A stretch of 64,000 nt of DNA from Treponema denticola (GTDB taxonomy: Bacteria; Spirochaetota; Spirochaetia; Treponematales; Treponemataceae), in the NCBI RefSeq assembly GCF_024400535.1, contig NZ_CP038800.1, positions 2,356,001 through 2,420,000 of the forward strand. Reading direction: 5' to 3'. Below, in pieces: positions 14,818-24,029 of the stretch. Made by a program: the position numbers and the translations under genes. The first letter of the stretch is position 1. Each line of letters begins with the position of its first letter. Below the pieces are notes generated by a model. It made no database searches, was not told the origin of the DNA, and saw only the letters and a program-made list of their open reading frames with translations.

Positions 14818-17136
14818 TTAAATTGCAGCCAACTTAGGCTCCTTAAAAATCGACACAGCCCAATAGCATAAGAAAAATCTAAAGGACTTGTTTGTAACCA
14901 TATCGACATCCATTATAACACTTAAAAGCAAAGCTGAGTTTACTCCTAAAAATTTTTCAGCCAAATCTAAAAACCATTTTATAAATTCCGTATCATTTGA
15001 AGCCTCGTTTATAAATGTTAAAATTATCTTTTTAAATTCAAGATCCGATTTTTTTCCTTTTGCAAAAGCTTCATCAAGCATATCGGTAAAAATAGCCCCC
15101 GTATCTCTCGCCTCATTTTTAAATCTATCATAAGCAAAATAAAAACCGCCTTGAACATTCATCATTGAAGCTAAACTTAAATAAGCCTCATCTTCTACCA
15201 AGGAAGGAAGCCCTTCCCTGCGGAGTAAGTCTATTATAAACGGAATGGAATTTACCGATCTATAAGTTTCCATGGCCTTAATTCCCGAAAGCAATATTTT
15301 AGGATTTTTAGTTTCGGATAAGATTTGCGAAATTTTAAATTGCGAAGCCTCATCTTTAAGATGAGCAAGAGCTACCATCGCCTCTCCAGCCAAAAGATAA
15401 TCTTCACTTTCAATGGCCTTCCTCAAAGGCTCAACAGCTTGGTACACATTAAAATGGGCAAGAGTTTTTGCGGCAATCGCTGCTGTTGTAAATTCGCCCT
15501 TATTCAATTCTTCTAAAAGAGTTTCTTTATTTTTTGCAGAAAGTTTTTCTAAAGAATTTAAAGACTCCATTGCAGAGCATCTGATAGAAAAACGCGGAGA
15601 CCTCATATACTGATTTAATTTATCTGCCGATTCTTGAGAAGCCGTCGCCGTAAGCTCATGCAAAATTTTTTCTTCGGTCTGAAGGCTCTCACTTGAATCA
15701 AGTTTATATAAAAGGTTTAAGGCCTTCATATCACGAGGCGAAAAAATAACTGCAAGAGCATCTTTTACAAGCCTGCCTCCAAGGTTCAAAAGCCTAATCT
15801 GAAAAATCATTCCAAACAGGATACAGATTACAACTCCCGAAAAAAACAAGCGGTACATGCTCAAATTAGAAAAGCCTGAATTTTGGAGCATATCCAAAAT
15901 ACCGCCTCCCAATATTGAACCTAGAGCACCGGTAAGCCCCATCACAAAAAAGTTAAGCATACTTAAATCCATCAAGGACTTTGCCGGAACTATTCCGAAG
16001 AAGTAAGCTTGAGATGCATCCATTTGAGCGGAGAATCCCATATTTGTTATCATCGAAAATACAATCAAAAATATAAAGGCAATCAAGTACATTTCTCTGG
16101 CAGGAGCTATAATTGCAGGAATAAGAGCTACAGCACTGAGGGCAGTAAAAATAACATACATCGGCTTTGCTCCCATCCGGTCTATCAAAAGGCGCATTAA
16201 AAGTCCGACCAAAAGAGAGCCCATAGTTGAAGCAAGAGAAAAGATAATCACTAAATTATCGGGAATAGAATAAACAGCCTTACCGTAAACAATTATAAAG
16301 GGGCGGGCTAAACTTATTCCGAATTGAATTATAAAAAACGAAAAAATATAAAGCTTAAAATTTTTATCGCCAAAGGCTTCTTTTGAAGCCGAAAAAAAAG
16401 AACCCTTTTGAATGTTTTGATTCCCGCTTTTTAGTTTTCTTATTTCCTTCCGGCTTTTCCCTTCTGCTCTAGCCTCTTTCACTGCTTCCATTCTTCTTTC
16501 AAAATCGGGATCCGGAAGTTTAAGCAAAAGAGCCGAGGCTGCAAAACCGGTAATAATTCCTATAATTGCAGTTATATTATATGTAGAAACTATATCGATT
16601 CCAAATCTTGGAGAAAACCATAAAAAGACGGTCAAAAATATTATGGCTGCGAGGGCGGCCGTATTGTTTGTCAATGATATTTTAACTATATAAGAATTCC
16701 GATCCTTGCCGGGAGCCAAAAGACTTATAACCGGATTATTTGCAACAATACCGGCTCCTCTAAAAAAATTAAAAAGAGCTACCGCAATTAAAAGCATAAA
16801 GATAGCAGCTTCATTTTCTCCTCTAAAATAAAAGAATGGAATAAACAAGATAGGTAAAAGCGAGGCGTTGCGCAAAAACCAAGTGTAGGCAAAGGTCTTT
16901 ACGATAGTAAACCGCCGAGCCATAAGCTTTCCTAAAGGAATTGTAAAATAGCACATGTACATAAAGGCTGTAAGCAAGCCTATGACGGTGCTGTTGGCTT
17001 TTAAAGCAAGAGCATAAAGAGTTATTGTGTTTCCGGTAACAAGGGCAAACGAAAATGAATTGATTCCATTGTATGCATTAAAAACGCTGCGGCCCTGTTT
17101 GATTCTAAAGTTCGATAATTGTTCTTCCATTAACAT
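14818..17136 (-). CDS. MFS transporter with C-terminal HEAT-repeat domain
   Basis: 772 residues. The first ~460 form a 12-helix major facilitator unit (for example MGLTGALGSILGGGILD, and IDRMGAKPMYV in the loop typical of MFS). A cytosolic C-terminal part of ~300 residues follows with alpha-helical pairs spaced ~30 residues (RFSIRCSAMESL, TAAIAAKTLAHF, LLAGEAMVALAHL), resembling HEAT repeats. The fusion suggests a protein-binding regulatory tail. Start is 17136 or the ATG two codons later; no strong ribosome site is seen. Substrate unknown. Confidence 0.7.
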   Translation of the reverse strand: MLMEEQLSNFRIKQGRSVFNAYNGINSFSFALVTGNTITLYALALKANSTVIGLLTAFMYMCYFTIPLGKLMARRFTIVKTFAYTWFLRNASLLPILFIPFFYFRGENEAAIFMLLIAVALFNFFRGAGIVANNPVISLLAPGKDRNSYIVKISLTNNTAALAAIIFLTVFLWFSPRFGIDIVSTYNITAIIGIITGFAASALLLKLPDPDFERRMEAVKEARAEGKSRKEIRKLKSGNQNIQKGSFFSASKEAFGDKNFKLYIFSFFIIQFGISLARPFIIVYGKAVYSIPDNLVIIFSLASTMGSLLVGLLMRLLIDRMGAKPMYVIFTALSAVALIPAIIAPAREMYLIAFIFLIVFSMITNMGFSAQMDASQAYFFGIVPAKSLMDLSMLNFFVMGLTGALGSILGGGILDMLQNSGFSNLSMYRLFFSGVVICILFGMIFQIRLLNLGGRLVKDALAVIFSPRDMKALNLLYKLDSSESLQTEEKILHELTATASQESADKLNQYMRSPRFSIRCSAMESLNSLEKLSAKNKETLLEELNKGEFTTAAIAAKTLAHFNVYQAVEPLRKAIESEDYLLAGEAMVALAHLKDEASQFKISQILSETKNPKILLSGIKAMETYRSVNSIPFIIDLLRREGLPSLVEDEAYLSLASMMNVQGGFYFAYDRFKNEARDTGAIFTDMLDEAFAKGKKSDLEFKKIILTFINEASNDTEFIKWFLDLAEKFLGVNSALLLSVIMDVDMVTNKSFRFFLCYWAVSIFKEPKLAAI

Positions 17137-17145
17137 TATTTTAAT

Positions 17146-18258
17146 CTATTTTTTTAAAACAAACAAGTATTCAGAAACATGAATATTCCTCTTGTTAAGA
17201 TTTCGGCTTCCCCGAAAAGTATTATATTTTATTTCGACGGTTTTTAATTCTCCGTATTTTTTTAACATATTTTTCATCTCTTCAAAAGAAATAAAGCCTT
17301 CCGAGTTGTAGGAGATGACGGCATAGCTTGCATCAAGAGAAGAGATAATTTCTTCCATTGATTTTAGAGCAAGATAGGGTTTATTAAAAGCTGAACGCTT
17401 CCATCCTTGGGTAATTCCGCTGACGGGGCTTATAGGAACATCCAGTTTATTTTTAAGAATCAAATTAAGCATAAAATAATTTGAACCGTAGGGGTGCTGA
17501 TTATAAGGAGGGTCGATATAAACCATATCAACATTCTTTATTTCTTTTGAAAGAAGCACTGCATCTTTTGTAAAAATTTCAAGCTCTGAATTAAAATTAC
17601 TAAAGACAGGCTCTTTTAATTCTACCTCGCCTAATATTCTTGTTAAGGCATTTTTTCCGCCGGCACCGAAACAACCTATCCCCGTATTCTTATCCTTATA
17701 AAAGCCTTTAAATACACCGCTCGTATTTACGTGAATTGAAGCTTCGATAATTAATGGAGCTAAAAAAAATCTTTTTAAATTTTCTTCCGATATAATTTTA
17801 TCTATAAGATTTCTATATGTGTCGATTAAAAGAGCATTCGTATGTGTATAAAAAACCCTTTCTCCTCTTTGAATTTTATTGTCATCCTTAGGAGCATAGT
17901 TTTCGGTAATTATGCCGGGGATTTTTTTATTTAAAGAAGAAGATATAATTTCATCTCTTAATTCATTACAAAGTTTTTTAGGATATTCTTCCTTATTTGT
18001 AAGATAGCAGGAGTTTATCACATATGAATAATTTTCCAAATCATTAACGATTATTTTTGAAGCATACTTTTTTAACATGCGGGCAACTATACCGGAGCCC
18101 GAAAAAAGATCCGCACAGATAAGTTTTTCCTTATTTAAGTTTTTTTGAACCGATTTTACCTCATCTTCTATTTTATCTATCAAAGACCTTTTATTGCCGA
18201 GGTATGTAATTATCTGTGTGGTAAGAAAGTCCTTATTTTCTTCTTGATCTTCTTTCAT
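17146..18258 (-). CDS. D12-class DNA adenine methyltransferase, no cognate nuclease nearby
   Basis: 370 residues. SAM-binding motif ADLFSGSGIVA near residue 50 and catalytic DPPY (VYIDPPYNQHPYGSNYF) in mid-protein, in the order of the Dam/D12 N6-adenine methylases. N-terminal TYLGNKRSLIDKI matches the family start. No restriction endonuclease gene is adjacent: neighbours are the MFS-HEAT protein and pepF. It may be a solitary regulatory or anti-restriction methylase. Target site cannot be predicted. Confidence 0.85.
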   Translation of the reverse strand: MKEDQEENKDFLTTQIITYLGNKRSLIDKIEDEVKSVQKNLNKEKLICADLFSGSGIVARMLKKYASKIIVNDLENYSYVINSCYLTNKEEYPKKLCNELRDEIISSSLNKKIPGIITENYAPKDDNKIQRGERVFYTHTNALLIDTYRNLIDKIISEENLKRFFLAPLIIEASIHVNTSGVFKGFYKDKNTGIGCFGAGGKNALTRILGEVELKEPVFSNFNSELEIFTKDAVLLSKEIKNVDMVYIDPPYNQHPYGSNYFMLNLILKNKLDVPISPVSGITQGWKRSAFNKPYLALKSMEEIISSLDASYAVISYNSEGFISFEEMKNMLKKYGELKTVEIKYNTFRGSRNLNKRNIHVSEYLFVLKK

Positions 18259-18368
18259 AGGCTAAATTCTTTTTTATTAAAGAAAGTTTATACTACTATA
18301 AAGATAAGAAAATTACAAGAAGATAGAAAGAGGAGATATTTTTAATAAAATTAAAAGATTTAAGACCC

Positions 18369-18397
18369 TTGCCTATTTATCAACATTGTTGTATAGT
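18369..18397 (+). promoter_or_regulatory. Promoter positioned for leaderless pepF mRNA
   Basis: TTGCCT (18369-18374), 17-bp spacer, TATAGT (18392-18397), then 6 nt to the ATG at 18404. This is the same geometry as the hicA and hslO promoters; no ribosome site is present. Confidence 0.6.
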
Positions 18398-18403
18398 AAT
18401 GAT

Positions 18404-20242
18404 ATGAAAAACTCAACTACACCTAAACGTTCCGAGATCGCCAAAAGCGACAAATGGAATATCGAATTACTTTTTAAGAATGAAGAAGAATGGGAAGCAG
18501 CCCTTGCTTCTATTCCGGAAGGCGGAAAAGAAATCTTAAAATATAAAGAAGCTTTTTCCAAGCCTGAAACAATCGATGCGGCAACCCTGCTTGCCTGCCT
18601 AAAGGCTTCAACGGGGGTTGATAGAATTGCGGAAAAGGTTGGAAACTATGCCTTTTTACAAAAATCTTCAAACGAGGGCGACCCCGGAAACATCAAACGG
18701 ATAAGTAAATACATGATGACCGTTACAGAGCTTTCGGCTGCCACCAGCTGGCTCATGCCCGCCATCATGGAAATCCCTGAAGAAAAAATCCGCTCATGGA
18801 TTGACCCTTCAAGCCCCACAGGAAAGGACTTTGCCGATTTTAAGGTTTCCTTAGAAAAAACCCTGCACCTAAAACCCCACACCCTTTCCGACAAGGAAGA
18901 AAAGATTTTAAGCCTTTTAAGCGAGCCCCACGGCACACCTAGCCAAGCCTTTTCGGTTCTAACCAACGTAGACTTTGATTTCGGTACAATCACCACAAAA
19001 GAAGGAGACATAAAACTGACTCAATCTTCTTATTCAAAGTTTATGCAAAATCCCGACAGAGCTTTGCGCGAAAAGGCCTATAAGCAGCTTTACGGCGTAT
19101 ACGGCGCACATAAAAACACAATTGCAAGCCTGTACACGGGACAGGTTCAGCAAAATGTCGCCCTTGCAAAAATACGGGGCTATGCTTCTGCCAGAGAAAA
19201 ATCCCTCTATGTAGACAAGGTGCCTACAGCCGTGTATGACAACCTCGTAGATACCATTCACAAGAATTTAAAGCCCTTACATAAATTCTACAGCATGTTA
19301 AAAAAACATTTAGGCCTAAAAGAACTCCGCCACTATGATGTTTACATGCCCTTAGTCAGCGAGGTAAAAAAAGTTACCCCCTATAACGAAGCAGTCGACA
19401 TCATCACCGAGGCCCTCAAACCTCTTGGAGAAGAATATGTTAAAACAATCCGAAACGGTCTTTTGAACGGCTGGGTAGATAAGTACGAAAATGAGGGCAA
19501 ACGCTCAGGAGCCTTTTCGGCAGGCGGATATGACAGCGATCCCTATATCCTGATGAACTACAAAGAAGATGTTATCCGTGATGTATTCACCCTTGTACAC
19601 GAGGGCGGACACTCCATGCACTCATGGTATTCGGTAAGAAACAACCCCTACCCCTGCTACCACTACACCATCTTTGAAGCCGAAGTTGCCTCTACCTTTA
19701 ACGAAGAGCTTTTATTCAGGCACATGATTAAAACAAGTACCGACCCGAAAATGAGAGCCTATCTTTTGAGCGTTAGAGCTTCCGATATTCTTGCAACCCT
19801 TTACAGACAAACCATGTTTGCAGAGTACGAAAAAATTACTCACGCCCTCGTCGAAAGCGGCACGCCTCTTACGGTCGAAAATTTAAGAAGCGAATACAGA
19901 AAACTTTTGGAGCTCTACTTCGGTCCCGAAATGGTATTTGAAGATGTAAGCGATTTGGAAGGAATGAGGATTCCGCACTTTTACAGAGCCTTCTATGTTT
20001 ACAAATATTCAACAGGTATTTCAGCCTCGATGGCTCTTGCCGAAAGAGTTTGCTCAGGCGGCGACAAAGAAAGAGAAGACTACTTTAAGTTCTTAAAATC
20101 GGGAGGCTCACGCTATCCGATTGAATCCTTAAAACTTGCAGGTGTCGATATGGCAAGCCCGGCTCCGGTACAGGCAGCATGCGATAACTTTGCAAAGATT
20201 GTAGACGAACTCGAAAAAGCTCTTGAAGAATTAAAAAAATAA
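18404..20242 (+). CDS. pepF: Oligoendopeptidase F (M3B family)
   Basis: 612 residues, family length. The zinc site HEGGH (VHEGGHSMHSW) near residue 400, followed by the third ligand in FEAEVASTFNE, identifies an M3 metallopeptidase; the N-terminal half is the helical oligoendopeptidase F domain. It is a cytosolic enzyme degrading short peptides, useful in an amino-acid-fermenting organism. ATG 18404 is preferred over an upstream TTG because a promoter places +1 there. An M28-like peptidase follows 22 nt later. Confidence 0.93.
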   Translation: MKNSTTPKRSEIAKSDKWNIELLFKNEEEWEAALASIPEGGKEILKYKEAFSKPETIDAATLLACLKASTGVDRIAEKVGNYAFLQKSSNEGDPGNIKRISKYMMTVTELSAATSWLMPAIMEIPEEKIRSWIDPSSPTGKDFADFKVSLEKTLHLKPHTLSDKEEKILSLLSEPHGTPSQAFSVLTNVDFDFGTITTKEGDIKLTQSSYSKFMQNPDRALREKAYKQLYGVYGAHKNTIASLYTGQVQQNVALAKIRGYASAREKSLYVDKVPTAVYDNLVDTIHKNLKPLHKFYSMLKKHLGLKELRHYDVYMPLVSEVKKVTPYNEAVDIITEALKPLGEEYVKTIRNGLLNGWVDKYENEGKRSGAFSAGGYDSDPYILMNYKEDVIRDVFTLVHEGGHSMHSWYSVRNNPYPCYHYTIFEAEVASTFNEELLFRHMIKTSTDPKMRAYLLSVRASDILATLYRQTMFAEYEKITHALVESGTPLTVENLRSEYRKLLELYFGPEMVFEDVSDLEGMRIPHFYRAFYVYKYSTGISASMALAERVCSGGDKEREDYFKFLKSGGSRYPIESLKLAGVDMASPAPVQAACDNFAKIVDELEKALEELKK

Positions 20243-20264
20243 AACCCAAGGGGCTTTAACAAAG

Positions 20265-21182
20265 ATGATTAAGGAAAATGAAGATAAACTGCTTAATTCC
20301 GATTTGTTTAAAGCCTTTTTAAAAAAAGACCTTAACCGCTGTGACTTTATATCGCAGTGGTTAAGTGCTCACAATGTTCCGCACAGCATAGTAAACCTTG
20401 CACAAAAAAAACACATCATTATAAAATATCCTGCACAATTTTACGATAAGAACTTTAAAATGAAAACACTTACAGCCCACTATGACAGGGCTCCCGATAC
20501 CCAAGGAGCTAACGACAATTCAGCCTCTTGTTTTATCCTCATGAACTTTGCAAAAAAACTATGCTCTTACACAAGACCCCACAACATAAAAATCATCTTT
20601 ACGGACGGGGAAGAAGCAGGAGCCGCAGGCCTTAAAGAACAAGGAGCATACACTCTCGGAACAGGATTAAAAAAGCTTAAAATGGATGGGGACGATATCT
20701 TTGTATTCGATATGTGCGGAAGGGGCGATACCCTAATCCTTTCACGTTCGGGAATTTTCGGACGGGATAAAGCAAAGACAAAGAGGCTCGACGAGCTGCA
20801 TAAGAGGGCCGGTCTTCTAGCTCAAAGAGCTTGTCCCAATAAATGGCTTTCAATGCTTACGGCTTACAGCGACAATGCAGGCTTTATAGCCGCAGGCCTT
20901 TTTGCACAGGTTATAACCGTTCTTCCAAGAAAAGAAGCCGAGACTCTTTTACACTGCCTCCCGAAAGAAAAACTCACCGGCCAAAACAAGACTGCCATGG
21001 GCGAGCTCACGGACATGGTAATAAAAAATCAAAAACCGCCTCAAGGCTCCCCCTTCGAAAAAATAATTCCATTTACATGGCAGCTGATGCATACTGCTGA
21101 TGACAAGATTGAAACTCTTAATAGCGAAGCCTTTACCCTCACCGAAAAATATCTTACAGCCTTGACAGAGAATTACCGCTAA
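20265..21182 (+). CDS. M28-family aminopeptidase-like protein
   Basis: 305 residues, no signal peptide. Co-catalytic metal motifs of M28 peptidases are visible: TAHYDRAPDTQGANDNSAS (His and Asp ligands) and FTDGEEAG (Glu-Glu). A later His ligand is plausible in LLHCLPKE. It probably removes N-terminal residues from peptides in the cytosol, in an operon with pepF. An annotation as a generic hydrolase would also fit. Confidence 0.75.
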   Translation: MIKENEDKLLNSDLFKAFLKKDLNRCDFISQWLSAHNVPHSIVNLAQKKHIIIKYPAQFYDKNFKMKTLTAHYDRAPDTQGANDNSASCFILMNFAKKLCSYTRPHNIKIIFTDGEEAGAAGLKEQGAYTLGTGLKKLKMDGDDIFVFDMCGRGDTLILSRSGIFGRDKAKTKRLDELHKRAGLLAQRACPNKWLSMLTAYSDNAGFIAAGLFAQVITVLPRKEAETLLHCLPKEKLTGQNKTAMGELTDMVIKNQKPPQGSPFEKIIPFTWQLMHTADDKIETLNSEAFTLTEKYLTALTENYR

Positions 21183-21235
21183 AATTTAAAACCGCTTAAG
21201 TGAACATACATTATAACTTCAAAGCATCTAATTAG

Positions 21236-21268
21236 ATAAAAAAAACGCCCGCATCCGAGGCGGGCGTT
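21236..21268 (-). terminator. Rho-independent terminator of the ribosomal cluster
   Basis: aacgcccgc and gcgggcgtt (21244-21252 and 21260-21268) form a 9-bp GC-rich stem. On the minus strand it is followed by a run of T. It ends the long ribosomal transcript after the zinc-ribbon gene. Confidence 0.9.
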
Positions 21269-21288
21269 GTGCAAAAAGGCTTAATAAT

Positions 21289-21504
21289 TTATTCGGCCGA
21301 TGCTTCAGCCGGTTTTTCTGCAGATGTTTCAGCAGCCTTTTTATTTTTAATGTTTGCTCTGCATATTTTGCAGATCTTTGTTTTTGCACCGTTAATCTCT
21401 TGTTCGTACAAAACTTTGATTCCGGTTTTGTTGCATACGGGGCATACCCCGCGTCCGCGGTTTTGCTCTGCGCGGATTCCCTTACCTCTATGAGCCTTTG
21501 ACAC
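21289..21504 (-). CDS. Small zinc-ribbon protein at end of the ribosomal operon
   Basis: 71 residues. A basic N-terminus, then CPVCNKTG...[13 protein letters not shown] (two CxxC knuckles, residues ~21-46), then an Ala/Glu-rich tail ([15 protein letters not shown]). It overlaps rplQ by 17 nt, so it is translated from the ribosomal transcript. No assigned function; ribosome or RNA association is inferred from position and charge. Confidence 0.7.
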   Translation of the reverse strand: MSKAHRGKGIRAEQNRGRGVCPVCNKTGIKVLYEQEINGAKTKICKICRANIKNKKAAETSAEKPAEASAE

Positions 21505-22027
21505 GGTTGTACCTCCGATTTGATGAACTATCTACTACCTGATCGGTATTCTTTTTGTGTTCGGATTCACCCTTTGACGATTTAAATCCTGCTTCTTTTT
21601 TGGAAGTCTTTTTGTCATCGGATTTTTTTGAATCATCTTTTTTCTTTGTATCCTTTTCCTTTTTTTCAAAGTCATAGTCTACAAGTTCCAAGATAGCAAC
21701 ATCAGCAGCATCGCCTTCACGAAAGCCGATTTTTAAGATACGGGTATAACCGCCGTTTCTATCTTTCATTCTAGGACCGATATCGCTGAATAATTTCTTT
21801 ACAATATCATCATCCCAGATATACTTTGCAGCATGACGCCTGTTGTTGAATGTATCAACCTTTGAGCGGGTAATCAATTTTTCCGCAGTTCGGCGTACTT
21901 CCATCGCTTTTTGTTTTGTTGTCGTAATCCGCTCGTACTTAAATAGCGATGTAACCATATTCCGGTGCAAAGCACGGCGATGTGCAGTTGTACGCGAGAG
22001 CGGATTAAAGCCGTTCTTATGCTTCAT
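21488..22027 (-). CDS. rplQ: 50S ribosomal protein L17
   Basis: 179 residues against ~120 usual. The first ~120 are canonical ([47 protein letters not shown]). The remaining ~60 are a Lys/Asp/Ser-rich, probably disordered tail that has no counterpart in most bacteria. It overlaps the rpoA stop by 11 nt. Confidence 0.95.
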   Translation of the reverse strand: MKHKNGFNPLSRTTAHRRALHRNMVTSLFKYERITTTKQKAMEVRRTAEKLITRSKVDTFNNRRHAAKYIWDDDIVKKLFSDIGPRMKDRNGGYTRILKIGFREGDAADVAILELVDYDFEKKEKDTKKKDDSKKSDDKKTSKKEAGFKSSKGESEHKKNTDQVVDSSSNRRYNRVKGS

Positions 22028-23072
22028 CTGTTTCTTCCTTCTGTCTTGATACTTTTATCGTATTTTTTAAATGACTGTAATCAGTCATACCCAAGCGCAA
22101 ATTATATTCCGCCAATTTAGCATGAATTTCATTTAAGGTCATTCTGCCTACATTGCGCATACTTTCGATCTCATCTTCCGGCTTTTGAGCCAATTCGCCG
22201 AGAGTCTTAATACCGGCAGAGTCCAAGCAGTTTTTAGCCCGAACTGAAAAGTCGAGAGTATTTATTGAAGTAGCCAAAAGCTGTTTTATTGCTGCTTCTT
22301 CATCAATATCTTCATCTTCACCAAGATAATCACCTTCATTAAAATTAATAAAGATGGAAAAATGATCTTTTGCAATTTTTGCAGCTTCACCCAAAACGTC
22401 TTCAGGCCGAACCGTGCTGTCAGTCCATATTTCAAGAATGAGCTTGTCGTAATCGTTTCTTTGCCCTACCCTGCAAGGCTCAATAGAATAGCTTACCTTT
22501 AAAACAGGACCGTAGATTGCGTCCATCGGAATAGTTCCGACAATTTCAATGTATTTTTCATTAACTTCTGCCGGTACATAACCTCGGCCGAAATCTACCT
22601 GAACATCAAACGAAATATTAGCACCCTTCATAAGTTCCATAACATGGAAAGGTTCGCCTAAAATTTCAAGCTGTCCTTCAACGGCAAAATCTTTGCTGGT
22701 TATCGACGCAGGCCCCTTAAATTCAAAATGAAAGTCACCTTGTTCCGACTCATCCGATAAACGGAGGCGGATCTGCTTTAGTTTATTTAAAATTTCCAGC
22801 GTATCCTCTGAAACATTAGGAATATTTTCAAATTCACTCGAAATCGTGTGAGGTACGCCATCGGCATCATATGAAGTAATAAGCACAGCCGATATAGCAT
22901 ACCCTTGAATTGAGGACAATAAAATTCTCCTCAAACAGTTTCCGATTGTCGTTCCAAAACCTGTTTCAAAAGGGGATGCCGTAAACTTACCATAGCTTTC
23001 GGTTGATTCTTGCTGATCAAATTCCAAGCCTTTGGGCTTTTTAAATCCTTTTAAAAGATTTTTACGGGCCAT
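22017..23072 (-). CDS. rpoA: RNA polymerase alpha subunit
   Basis: 351 residues. N-terminal dimerisation domain ([21 protein letters not shown]) and C-terminal DNA- and activator-binding domain ([31 protein letters not shown]) joined by an acidic linker. It lies between rpsK and rplQ as usual in the alpha operon; rpsD is missing from this position. Confidence 0.97.
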   Translation of the reverse strand: MARKNLLKGFKKPKGLEFDQQESTESYGKFTASPFETGFGTTIGNCLRRILLSSIQGYAISAVLITSYDADGVPHTISSEFENIPNVSEDTLEILNKLKQIRLRLSDESEQGDFHFEFKGPASITSKDFAVEGQLEILGEPFHVMELMKGANISFDVQVDFGRGYVPAEVNEKYIEIVGTIPMDAIYGPVLKVSYSIEPCRVGQRNDYDKLILEIWTDSTVRPEDVLGEAAKIAKDHFSIFINFNEGDYLGEDEDIDEEAAIKQLLATSINTLDFSVRAKNCLDSAGIKTLGELAQKPEDEIESMRNVGRMTLNEIHAKLAEYNLRLGMTDYSHLKNTIKVSRQKEETDEA

Positions 23073-23082
23073 TCGCGTCTCC

Positions 23083-23463
23083 TTATATTCGGCGCGTCTT
23101 TTTAGGACGGCAGCCGTTGTGCGGAATGGGAGTTACATCGCTGATTGAGCGAACCTTTAATCCCATTGTTCCAAGCGTTCTGATAGCCGATTCACGGCCG
23201 ACTCCGGGACCTTTTACAAAAACATGTACTTCATGTAAGCCGTAGGGCTGACATTTTTGTACAGCTGTTTCAGCAACGGTCTGAGCGGCAAAGGGTGTTG
23301 ACTTCTTCGCTCCGGCAAAACCTAAGCCGCCTGAAGATGCCCATGAAAGGACATTTCCCTTTAAGTCGGTTATCGTAATAATTGTGTTATTAAAGGTTGC
23401 TTGAATATAAACATTGCCTTCATAAATGCTTTTCTTTTCTTTTCTTTTCTTTACAGTAGCCAT
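23083..23463 (-). CDS. rpsK: 30S ribosomal protein S11
   Basis: 126 residues. Platform protein with [23 protein letters not shown] and the C-terminal [15 protein letters not shown] signature. The very basic N-terminal extension (KKRKEKK) is slightly longer than in E. coli. The gene is 10 nt upstream of rpoA. Confidence 0.97.
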
Positions 23464-23486
23464 GTTTTAGTTACCTCCAATCACGA

Positions 23487-23852
23487 TTATTTCTTCTTGC
23501 CGGCAACGGTCTTTTTCTTACCCTTGCGTGTTCTGGCATTTGTCCTAGTTCTCTGACCGCGTACGGGAAGGCCCTTTCTATGTCTTTGCCCGCGATAGCA
23601 GCCGATGTCCTGAAGACGTTTAATATTTAAAGCCACTTCGGTTCGAAGACGGCCTTCGACCTTATAGTCTCTGTCAATCACTTCACGAATTGCAGATAAC
23701 TCGGCTTCATCCAAATCATTCATTTTTTTCATCGGATCAACCTTTGTAACTTCACAAATTTTGTTTGCCGATGAAGTAGAAATTCCATAAATGTAAGTTA
23801 ATGAAACATTAACATGTTTATTAGGGAGGTCAACTCCCGCAATACGAGCCAT
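23487..23852 (-). CDS. rpsM: 30S ribosomal protein S13
   Basis: 121 residues. Head protein contacting 5S/L5 and P-site t[23 protein letters not shown], then the helix-two-turn-helix and the basic tail [17 protein letters not shown]. Preceded by ggagg. Confidence 0.97.
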   Translation of the reverse strand: MARIAGVDLPNKHVNVSLTYIYGISTSSANKICEVTKVDPMKKMNDLDEAELSAIREVIDRDYKVEGRLRTEVALNIKRLQDIGCYRGQRHRKGLPVRGQRTRTNARTRKGKKKTVAGKKK

Positions 23853-23868
23853 TATTCAGTGTCCTCCG

Positions 23869-23982
23869 TTAACCTTGTCGCTGTTTGTGTTTCGGATTTG
23901 TACAGATTATCCTTACAATTCCGTTTCGCTTAATTACCTTGCATTTATCACAAATAGGCTTTACACTTGTTCTAACCTTCAT
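23869..23982 (-). CDS. rpmJ: 50S ribosomal protein L36 (zinc-binding form)
   Basis: 37 residues: [20 protein letters not shown] to a C-terminal NPKHKQRQG. It has the zinc ligands C11, C14, C27 and H32, so it is the C+ form. It lies between secY and rpsM, the usual place, without infA. Confidence 0.95.
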   Translation of the reverse strand: MKVRTSVKPICDKCKVIKRNGIVRIICTNPKHKQRQG

Positions 23983-24029
23983 ATCCACTCCTTCAAAGAA
24001 TGTATTTTACATCATTCTTAAAAAAAATT

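Noticed and set aside
18386-18403. Upstream TTG start for pepF
   Set aside because: It would lie inside the -35 to -10 spacer of the promoter that places +1 at 18404.
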